A stretch of DNA of 64,000 bases from Methanosarcina acetivorans C2A (GTDB taxonomy: Archaea > Halobacteriota > Methanosarcinia > Methanosarcinales > Methanosarcinaceae). Positions within the stretch are counted from its first letter, which is position 1, and each line of letters begins with the position of its first letter. The translations under genes were made by a program, and so were the position numbers. The stretch is from positions 930,001-994,000 of the forward strand of contig NC_003552.1 in the NCBI RefSeq assembly GCF_000007345.1, written 5' to 3'. The notes below the pieces were generated by a model. That model had not been told where the DNA came from, searched no databases, and saw only the letters and a list, made by a program, of their open reading frames with translations. Of this stretch, positions 8,293 to 15,360 are shown one piece after another.

Positions 8293-9100
8293 CTTATTCC
8301 TCCCTGTTTAACCTCTCGGTTTTAAGAATTGCCTTTTCTTATCCTGCTGGATCTCTCCCGGGGTTGCACGGTTCCCGGGATAAGCGCCAGTTGATCTCAG
8401 TTCTGTTCGCTCTGCAGAATAGAGGATTGATTTCTATCCACTTTAATTAAAACTCGAAAACTACGTAAGGGTACGGATTTGGGTAACAGGTCTTAGTTCG
8501 GAAGATAATGATTTAAGGCCATCTGTTTTTATTTTTATACTCAGGCTTACGGATTATGTCAGGGCGGAGAATATATCAGCTTTATATCCATCCTTTTTCT
8601 GAGTCGGAAACGACTAAATTTTCTTGTTTTCGGGATCGTCTCTGCCTTAAAGTAACTTTGTCTTCTCCCGTTAATGTGTCTTTATTTCTTCTTTTTCAAA
8701 TGCCTTTTTTCTTATTTGTTCATATAATGACACAAATTCTTGGTTTCCTGTATTTCATCTATGAAGCGATTTTTTTGAAAAATTAATATTTTTTTGCTGA
8801 TATGTGCCAATCCGTAAACTTAGGAGTAAAAATATTATTTAAAAATCAAACATCGAGCTTCAAAGTAAAAAGCTAAATTTCCCGAAAAGCAGCTTTTTTA
8901 GAGAAAAATCAGTTCCATTTTCAGTTATTCCCGTAAGCTTTCAGCCATATCCTTGCTTCGGGTAACAAATATCCAATTTTTTGTGATCTCACAGGGATCT
9001 CAAAGTAGTCGGTATAAATGAAAGAGCGCTTTTTTATGTTATTTTCCAAATAAAAGGTATAACAACGTGCATAATAAATTATTTTTTAAAGATAAATACC
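8293..9100. other. Non-coding region upstream of CDF transporter
   Basis: No gene is supported. The plus-strand frame at 8556-8786 is hydrophobic and Phe-rich from the T-rich strand and lacks a ribosome site. Confidence 0.4.
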
Positions 9101-9110
9101 TATTTATAAA
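9101..9110 (+). promoter_or_regulatory. Candidate TATA box of CDF transporter
   Basis: TATTTATAAA about 50-60 nt upstream of the start codon at 9161, placing the expected transcript start 20-30 nt before the ATG. Confidence 0.45.
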
Positions 9111-9160
9111 GCTATTATCAAGTTTAATATCAGAACTGAATCAAAATGAGGGGAAGTCAA

Positions 9161-10330
9161 ATGTCCGGATCGAATTCCAGCAATCACCTGCATGAAAGGG
9201 AGGGCACTTCTGAGGAGTCCCGAGAGCAAAGCCATAAGCACAGCGGGCTTTTCAATCCCCGGCTTTTCCTCCATTCCCTCTCACACAAATTCTCTCATAC
9301 CCCTTTTCACAAGCATTCACATGTTCATCCCCACGAACACTCCCATGGGCACAGCCATACGCATGGAAGGGTAGACCCTTCCATAATTGCCACCCAGAAA
9401 GGGCTCTGGGCTGTCAAGTGGTCCTTTATAGGGCTGATGGTAACAGCAGTTCTGCAGATTTTCATCGTTATTATGTCGGGCAGTGTTGCTCTCCTTGCGG
9501 ATACCATTCACAATTTCGGAGATGCGTCAACGGCGATTCCCCTTGCGATCGCCTTTACTCTTGCGAGAAGAAAACCGAGCAAACGCTTCTCCTACGGGTA
9601 CGGCAGGGTAGAAGACCTTGCAGGGGTAATCATTGTTTTCCTGATCCTCTTCAGTGCAGCTGTTGCAGGTTACGAATCCGTGACTCGCTTCTTGAACCCC
9701 CGGCCTGTGGAGCATTTGCAGGCTGTAGCTCTTGCTGCAATCATAGGTTGCATCGGAAACGAGGTAGTGGCGCAGTTTCGTATGAAGGTCGGAAAGGAAA
9801 TCGGGAGTGCAGCCCTTATCGCTGACGGGTACCATGCACGGATGGACGGTTTTACCAGCCTTGCGGTCCTTGTAGGGGCAGTAGGGGTCTGGCTTGGGTA
9901 TCCGATTCTTGACCCTCTTATTGGCATGTTAATAACAATTGCCATCCTCAAAATAGTCCTTGACTCGAGCAAACTGGTGTTCACCCGCCTTCTTGACGGC
10001 GTTGAGCCCGAAGTCCTTGATCAGGTAAAAGCCATTGCCGAAGGTGTCGAGGGGGTCTGTGAAGTCACAGATCTCAGGGTACGCTGGATCGGACACAGGC
10101 TCCATGCGGAGATCAATGCTTCCGTTGACCCTTCCCTTTCGGTTGAGGAGGGGCATGAAATCGCCAATGCCGTAAGGGAAAAGCTTCTGGAGAACTTTTC
10201 CTACCTTTCCGGAACCACTATCCATGTCGATCCCGTTACAGCCTCAGGGGAGTGCTGCCACTGTGGGTCCGAAAGTCCGGACAAGAGGCTTGGAAGGCAG
10301 AAGCGCGTTTTAAACGTTTATCCCGGTTGA
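9161..10330 (+). CDS. Cation diffusion facilitator (zinc/cobalt-type) exporter
   Basis: A CDF family proton/divalent-metal antiporter of 389 residues in the cytoplasmic membrane. The N-terminal ~80 residues are a histidine-rich tail (HPHEHSHGHSHTHG) typical of Zn/Co/Cd-handling ZitB/CzcD-like members. About six membrane helices follow, with the metal-site motifs LADTIHNFGD and LIADGYHARMD (HxxxD arrangement), then a cytoplasmic ferredoxin-like domain. The C-terminus ends with a CCHCGSE motif, an additional possible metal ligand. The ATG at 9161 is preceded at four bases by GAGGGGAAG; the ATG at 9146 overlaps that ribosome site and is less likely. It is a single gene with its own TATA box. Confidence 0.9.
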   Translation: MSGSNSSNHLHEREGTSEESREQSHKHSGLFNPRLFLHSLSHKFSHTPFHKHSHVHPHEHSHGHSHTHGRVDPSIIATQKGLWAVKWSFIGLMVTAVLQIFIVIMSGSVALLADTIHNFGDASTAIPLAIAFTLARRKPSKRFSYGYGRVEDLAGVIIVFLILFSAAVAGYESVTRFLNPRPVEHLQAVALAAIIGCIGNEVVAQFRMKVGKEIGSAALIADGYHARMDGFTSLAVLVGAVGVWLGYPILDPLIGMLITIAILKIVLDSSKLVFTRLLDGVEPEVLDQVKAIAEGVEGVCEVTDLRVRWIGHRLHAEINASVDPSLSVEEGHEIANAVREKLLENFSYLSGTTIHVDPVTASGECCHCGSESPDKRLGRQKRVLNVYPG

Positions 10331-10429
10331 AACCCGGCGGATTTGTTCTTACTTCTTTTTTCCTCTACTTTTCTTCTCCTGCTTTTCACTTTTCTTCTCT
10401 CCACTTTCCGACTTTTTTCCCGGATGATT

Positions 10430-11223
10430 TTACCTGAGGGTCATTCCTTCAAGGGTGACGGTATATGCTTCCATTTTTTCGTCATATCTTATGGAGTAGT
10501 CGGTAGGGTAATAAGCTTCTGTCGGATAATTTTCCGGCAGCTTAAGAGGTTTTGTGAGTTCAGGTTTTGTTTTAAGGAAGTCTATTGTGACCATCGGTTC
10601 GATAAATACCATCTCTCCATCATAAAAGCCGTAGATTAAGGTCTCTTCGAAAGGTTGTCCATTGAATTCGGGAGAAGTCGGATCAATCCAGTGGGCTCCC
10701 ATTCTGGGGACTCCTCCGGGAATCGGGACATATCCTTTCGGAATAAACTCAGGATCAGGCTCTTTTGACAGGTTTGCCATATCCTCTTCAGTCGCCGTAA
10801 TTTTGTCCCTCTCTTCAGGACTTCTCATATAGAAGTGGACATCAAAGTGCGGATGGTCATAGATTCCCTGAGGTTCATGCCCTTCAGGGTTCCAGTCAAG
10901 CCCTATGTGGTTGAAGGCAGTAGCTGAAGCTTCCTCAGGCAGGGGAAGAGTGTATTCCGCAACTTCTTCCGGCAGTCCTGAGATCGCTAATTCCGTGAAA
11001 TTGACCCCTATTGCAGAAGGGTTCCCTTCGGCATCAAGGGTAACCCAGGAATAAACTATTCCGTCTCCAAGGGCTATACTTTCCGATGTAAACGTTTCCG
11101 TAAGGGGCTGGTTTTCTGCCTGAGTTGCAGCCCGTGTCTGAGATTCTTCTTCGACGCAACCTGAAAAACAAGCACTATTAAAGTGAGCACGCATAAACAG
11201 CTTACAATTTGGCTTTTTTTCAT
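10430..11223 (-). pseudogene. Lipoprotein of DUF5602/TTHB210-like type, frameshifted at the lipobox
   Basis: Residues after the break form a ~245-residue secreted protein with features of the TTHB210-like/DUF5602 family (GVPRMGAHWIDP, HPHFDVHFYM and EPMVTIDFL motifs). The ATG at 11223-11221 has a GGGGGG ribosome site and encodes a signal peptide MKKSQIVSCLCVLTLIVLVF, but that frame then continues QVASKK. One extra T in the run of five at about 11170 would restore SGCVEEES, a perfect lipobox joined to the mature frame. So the gene is either disrupted by a one-base deletion, affected by a sequencing error, or translated by slippage. It lies 23 nt after the IscU-like gene and is probably cotranscribed with it. 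Function unknown. Confidence 0.7.
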
Positions 11224-11246
11224 ATTACCCCCCATGCAGAGTTTAT

Positions 11247-11909
11247 TCAGGCTGTAAACACCACGTCTACCTTTTCCACGTCCCACAAAGCTCCCAGTTT
11301 TTCTATTATGTCCTCTTTTATTGCCGGGGCAAACTGATGGTCCTCAGGCAGGTCAACAACTACTCTGACAACTCCGGCTTCAACACTGATCTTAAGAATC
11401 AGATTCGTGCGGATAATGTCAAGTCCCGTCAGTGGGTTCATAACATGCTTGAGCCTCCGCCGGACGACATCTTCGGTCGTAGGCTCTTTTTCTGTAACAA
11501 GCCCGTGCTTTTCCTCATAGTCCCGGATTGCGGCACGCAGGCCCTCAACCGCAAGCACTGAGCAGTGGGCTTTAATCGGGGGTAGCCCTCCCAGTTCTTC
11601 TGAAGCCTGTTTCCAGGTTATTTTCTTAGCTTCATCCAGAGTTTTTCCCTTTGCAAGATCCGTGATTACGGACCCTGTAGCAATATTTGAAGCGCACCCG
11701 TAAGATTCGAATTTAACGTCTTCAATAACCTTTGTTTCGGGCTCGACTTTTATGTATACGGCAACCATATCCCCGCATGCCGGACTTCCTTCCAGCCCTT
11801 TTCCGTCGGCGTTCTCTATCTTCCCCACATTATGCGGGTTTCTGAAATGCTCCAGCACTTTTTCGCTATAAGGAAACTTTATACCCTCACTTTTTTTTTC
11901 GATTTTCAT
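11247..11909 (-). CDS. iscU: IscU-like Fe-S scaffold with C-terminal extra domain
   Basis: A 220-residue protein. Residues ~1-130 are an IscU/NifU-N scaffold with the three cluster-ligand cysteines in family context (PACGD, C45 and D47; YGCAS, C72; AHCSV, C116). Residues ~140-220 add an alpha/beta domain (NPLTGLDIIRTNL...VVVDLPEDHQFAPAI) resembling MIP18/DUF59-type Fe-S assembly modules rather than NifU C-terminal domains, which carry a CxxC; none is present here. It builds and hands on [2Fe-2S]/[4Fe-4S] clusters in the cytoplasm. It sits 56 nt downstream of the IscS-like gene in one operon. The ATG has an AGGA ribosome site. Confidence 0.85.
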   Translation of the reverse strand: MKIEKKSEGIKFPYSEKVLEHFRNPHNVGKIENADGKGLEGSPACGDMVAVYIKVEPETKVIEDVKFESYGCASNIATGSVITDLAKGKTLDEAKKITWKQASEELGGLPPIKAHCSVLAVEGLRAAIRDYEEKHGLVTEKEPTTEDVVRRRLKHVMNPLTGLDIIRTNLILKISVEAGVVRVVVDLPEDHQFAPAIKEDIIEKLGALWDVEKVDVVFTA

Positions 11910-11965
11910 TTTCCTGCTCTCCCTTTTCTTTTCCCGCCCTTTCGACGTGTTCTCTTTCTTTCAGC

Positions 11966-13120
11966 TCATTTTTTTGCAAGCGGGCTTATTTCCCTGAGCC
12001 TTGCCACAATTTCACTCATCGCATCAATAGCCGCATCAGCATCTTCCATTCGGTTGTAGCGCCCGAAAGTAAAACGTACCGAACCGTGGGCTCTCTCATG
12101 GTCTCCCCCTATCCCCCTTATCACATGACTGGCTTCCAGGGAGCGGGAGAAACAGGCTGAACCCGTACTTACCGCAAACCCTCTCATATCCATATGCAGG
12201 GTTACGGATTCACCTTCCACATAGTGGAAAGTCAGATTTGCGTTCTGAGGCAGACGTTTTTCCCGGCTTCCGTTGAGGGTAACCTCCGGAATTTCGGAAA
12301 GAGCTCTTTCAATTACCCTGTCTCTCATAGCTGCAAGCTGCCGGTTTTCTTCTTCAGTTACAAGTTTCACCGCCGTTGCAAACCCTACGGCTCCGGGAAT
12401 ATTCTCTACGCCTGCTCTCAGGTTAAACTCCTGAAAACCCCCGTCCATGAATTTAACAATGGGAGTATCTTTCCGGATACAGAGCGCTCCTATCCCTCTG
12501 GGCCCATGAATTGTATGGGCTGACATTGTCACAAGGTCTACGGGCAGATCCTTCACATTTAGAGGAAGCCGGGTAAAGCTGTGGGTAGCATCGGTATGCA
12601 GGAGCACATCTTTTTCTTCGCATATCTCGGAAATAGCTTTAAGGTCCTGGGCAGTCCCTATTTCCTGATTGGAATGCTGGATCGAGACAAGGATGGTTTC
12701 TTTTGTGATTGCTTTTTTGAGCTCCTCAAGGTCGGCAAACCCTTCTGCATCCACATCCAGAAAAGTCACGTCAAAGCCCTGTTTCTGGAGGGTTTTTGCA
12801 GTATTTAAGACCGGAAAATCTTCTATCTTCGAGATGATAATGTGTTTGCCTTTCTTTTCCCTAAGGGCCCAGGCTACTCCTTTAAGCGCCATGTTGCTTG
12901 ATTCCGTATCTCCCGAAGTGAACACAATTTCTTCAGGAGCTGCCCCAAGCCCTGAAGCTATACCTTCCCTGGAATTTTCCAGGCCCTCTTTTGCATCGAT
13001 TCCCATAGAGTAGCCAAACTCGGATGTAGCTACTGCATAAGTATCAAAAAAGTAAGGCTTCATCGCTTCAAACACCCTTTCGTCCAGCCGAGTGCATGCA
13101 GCATTGTCAAGATAAATCAT
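11966..13120 (-). CDS. iscS: IscS/NifS-like protein lacking the PLP-binding lysine
   Basis: A 384-residue fold-type I aminotransferase-family protein, by sequence an IscS/NifS homologue and the expected partner of the adjacent IscU-like scaffold. The catalytic cysteine persulfide loop is present (VSTGSACFSRS, C323). However, the lysine that forms the Schiff base with PLP, normally in an SxHK motif, is Thr203 (SAHTIHGPRG). The PLP-stacking His of the EHxAV motif is Asp (IEDFPV), and the DAAQ glutamine is His (TDATHS). Archaeal IscS proteins lacking this lysine are known (Archaeoglobus fulgidus), and methanogens can use sulfide rather than cysteine as sulfur source. A PLP-independent role as IscU partner or persulfide carrier is therefore likely. 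Confidence 0.85.
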   Translation of the reverse strand: MIYLDNAACTRLDERVFEAMKPYFFDTYAVATSEFGYSMGIDAKEGLENSREGIASGLGAAPEEIVFTSGDTESSNMALKGVAWALREKKGKHIIISKIEDFPVLNTAKTLQKQGFDVTFLDVDAEGFADLEELKKAITKETILVSIQHSNQEIGTAQDLKAISEICEEKDVLLHTDATHSFTRLPLNVKDLPVDLVTMSAHTIHGPRGIGALCIRKDTPIVKFMDGGFQEFNLRAGVENIPGAVGFATAVKLVTEEENRQLAAMRDRVIERALSEIPEVTLNGSREKRLPQNANLTFHYVEGESVTLHMDMRGFAVSTGSACFSRSLEASHVIRGIGGDHERAHGSVRFTFGRYNRMEDADAAIDAMSEIVARLREISPLAKK

Positions 13121-13287
13121 ACTTTCGAATATCTTGTTCCCCTCCTCAGATAATTCAATTTCCTCAGTTTCTTCGATTTATTGTAAGACTTCCAGCCGAA
13201 ATGGGCACGCCGAGGTTTGAGCCCCCAAACACAACCCGGAAGGTCCGGACTAACGTGGAAATTTTAATTCCGGATCCCCTTCCCGGA

Positions 13288-13707
13288 TCAGATAAAGAGG
13301 GTTATGTTCGCGTCCCTGGCTTCCTGGATATACGAGCCAACGGCTCCCCATTCGTCCACCCATTCCGTTCGAAGCTCTTCTTTTGTTATACCCATTATCT
13401 CCATGGTCATTTCACAGGCTATGATCTTTCCGCCAAGTTCCTTGTAATCGCTCATCAGCCTTTCAAGTGAGGCGACATTGGCTTTGTCCATTCTTTTTTT
13501 TATCATCTGCCTTCCCATGCCCATCATGTTCATTTTGGAAAGCGGTCCCTTTTCAAGCTCTCCTTTTTTAAGCCGCATGAGCCCCCAGAAAGTGAAGTAT
13601 ATGGAGGCTTCCATTCCCATTGCTAGGGCTCCGTTTCCTATTATAAGCGCGCTGTATACCTTGTCCATATCCCCGCTGTGCAGGACAATAACTGCTTTTT
13701 CCCCCAT
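13288..13707 (-). CDS. DsrE/DsrF-like sulfur-carrier family protein
   Basis: A 139-residue protein of the DsrE/DrsH fold: a Rossmann-like core beginning KAVIVLHSGDMDKVYSALIIG, a central FTFWGLM segment and one conserved-type cysteine in GGKIIACEMTMEIMGI, the position used by TusD/DsrE proteins for persulfide transfer. A Met-rich stretch (MNMMGMGRQM) is typical of archaeal DrsE2-type proteins often seen beside TusA. ATG with GGAGGGG ribosome site. It lies 19 nt after the TusA gene and 167 nt before the IscS-like gene, on the same strand, which implies a sulfur relay TusA/DsrE/IscS/IscU. It is cytoplasmic. Confidence 0.8.
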   Translation of the reverse strand: MGEKAVIVLHSGDMDKVYSALIIGNGALAMGMEASIYFTFWGLMRLKKGELEKGPLSKMNMMGMGRQMIKKRMDKANVASLERLMSDYKELGGKIIACEMTMEIMGITKEELRTEWVDEWGAVGSYIQEARDANITLFI

Positions 13708-13726
13708 TTCCCCTCCTTTTCCGGCC

Positions 13727-13954
13727 TTACCTCCGGATCTTTATCTCCCACTCTTTTCCTCCCTCTTTATCTTCGATATCCAGCACTTCGAGTCCCATTG
13801 CCTCACATGCCATGGGAATTTCTTTCTTTGATGCCGGATGCGTGCCCTTTACAACTACAAGGTCTCCTGGAGAGGCTTTTTTTAATGCTTTTCTGCACTC
13901 TACCAGCGGAACCGGGCAGGTCTGCCCTCTAACGTCTATTTCCAGTTCTGCCAA
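13727..13954 (-). CDS. tusA: TusA/SirA-family sulfurtransferase
   Basis: A 75-residue single-domain protein with the family CPxP motif (GQTCPVPLVECRKAL, catalytic Cys at residue 13) that carries persulfide sulfur between donors and acceptors such as tRNA-thiolation or Fe-S machinery. Length is normal. It starts at TTG 13954, preceded by GGGGGT about 8 nt upstream. It is the first gene of the minus-strand sulfur cluster (tusA-dsrE-iscS-iscU). Confidence 0.85.
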   Translation of the reverse strand: MAELEIDVRGQTCPVPLVECRKALKKASPGDLVVVKGTHPASKKEIPMACEAMGLEVLDIEDKEGGKEWEIKIRR

Positions 13955-14140
13955 TGTTCTTACCCCCGAAGTAAGAGAAATGGAACGTTTCTAAGGCAAC
14001 TATGCCTTCTACCCCTAAATTCACTATATTCCAAAAAATATATTATCGTTTCGTATTGATAATATTATCCGGAAGCTGTCTCCTATTCTCTAGATCTTCG
14101 CCTGTTTTTTGAAAGGGTGCTTTCTTATTAAAGTTTCTTC

Positions 14141-14560
14141 TCATAGGTTTTTTCTGATCTTTTCTGCGACCTCTTCCAGATTGGCAGTATCGGGCTCGGT
14201 CCACACGATTGATTTAATTCCTCTTCCTCCATCCCCTTTTTTCCTTGGAATAACGTGCACGTGCACATGAGGAACCTCCTGTCCTGCAACTTCCCCGTTA
14301 TTAATGCCGATGTTCGACCCTTCTGCTGAAAACGCTTTTTCAACTGCAGCCGTAACTTTTCTTGCAGCTTCAAAAAGCAGGGCAACATCTTCTGCGTTCA
14401 TATCCGTAAAGTTGCTTAAATGTTTTTTGGGAGCAATGAGCGTATGCCCCTCGCTTGCCGGGTAAATGTCAAGAAATGCGTAAATGGCGTCATCCTCATA
14501 TATCCTGTGCGAAGGGATTTCTCCTGTTATTATTTTGCAAAAAAGGCAGTTTTCTGTCAT
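14141..14560 (-). CDS. HIT family hydrolase
   Basis: A 139-residue histidine triad protein. It opens with CLFCKIITGEIPSHRIYED, including the paired cysteines typical of zinc-containing HINT/HIT members, and has the active-site HxHxHxx motif HVHVHVIP near the C-terminus. Members hydrolyse or transfer nucleotides from AMP-lysine, ApnA or related phosphoramidates in the cytoplasm; the natural substrate here is unknown. The ATG at 14560 is preferred over 14593 because it gives the canonical N-terminus and has GGGGAC just upstream. Confidence 0.9.
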   Translation of the reverse strand: MTENCLFCKIITGEIPSHRIYEDDAIYAFLDIYPASEGHTLIAPKKHLSNFTDMNAEDVALLFEAARKVTAAVEKAFSAEGSNIGINNGEVAGQEVPHVHVHVIPRKKGDGGRGIKSIVWTEPDTANLEEVAEKIRKNL

Positions 14561-14593
14561 AAGCTGTCCCCATAAATGTTTAGGAGGGTACAC

Positions 14594-14932
14594 TTATATC
14601 AGGGTTCTCTTTCTTGAATAAGTTTTAATTACATCTCGGCCACTTACTCTTCTTAGTTTATTCTAAATTTTTCCTCTTTACGTTTTCCAGGTATCGGATT
14701 AGAATCCTGAAGAGTAAACTTATTATTTTCGGGGCTCAAGCATAAAAATGACGGTATAAGTTCTATTTTTGAGTTCGGCAGAAAGATGAGAAACCCAAAA
14801 ATACCTCTTTCTGGAAATGAAGTACGGGGAGCAACTGTATATCCAGCAGGGCACAACTATATATTAAGTCAATTATTAAATTGTAATTATATTCGTCTCA
14901 GGTCCGAATTGCTCTATCAGGGGGTATAAACA
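14594..14932. other. Divergent promoter region
   Basis: Spacer between the divergently transcribed HIT and DUF5518 genes. ACTATATATTA at 14857-14867 is a candidate plus-strand TATA box about 70 nt before the start at 14933. No further gene is seen. Confidence 0.45.
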
Positions 14933-15289
14933 TTGGGTAGAACAATAGGTGGTGCATTAATAGGTCTGGTATGTACTTTAATTTTTTATTTTATTCCGCT
15001 CGTAAACTCGGTAGCGCCTTTTCTGGGAGGCTTACTGGGTGGTTATTATGCGGATGGAGGTCCCGGAGGCGGGCTTAAGTCCGGAATCCTGATGACAATT
15101 TTCATGATAATCCCTGGCTTTCTTCTAGGGGGAATCCTTGGAGTGGTGCTGCGTAATGCACCTGTCCTTGGAGGGTTTGTAGCAGCTTCCGCCTTTATAG
15201 TCACAGTAGTCATCGTAGCTCATACTGCGATAATAGGTATTATTGGCTCTGTAATTGGAGCTCTTCTTGCTGAAAGAAAAACGGGCTAA
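14933..15289 (+). CDS. Small polytopic membrane protein (DUF5518-like)
   Basis: A 118-residue very hydrophobic, glycine-rich protein with about four transmembrane segments (GALIGLVCTLIFYF; LGGLLGGYYADGGPGGGLKSG; MTIFMIIPGFLLGG; ASAFIVTVVIVAHTAIIG). The GGYYADGGPGGGLKSG loop is characteristic of the archaeal DUF5518 family. No function is known. It starts at TTG 14933, with AGGGGGT nine bases upstream. It is monocistronic. Confidence 0.75.
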   Translation: MGRTIGGALIGLVCTLIFYFIPLVNSVAPFLGGLLGGYYADGGPGGGLKSGILMTIFMIIPGFLLGGILGVVLRNAPVLGGFVAASAFIVTVVIVAHTAIIGIIGSVIGALLAERKTG

Positions 15290-15360
15290 AACCACGTTTA
15301 AGGGTTAAAAATCTGCTCCTTTGTGATGAAAGAAATAGAGACTGAAGGGAAAGAATCTTT

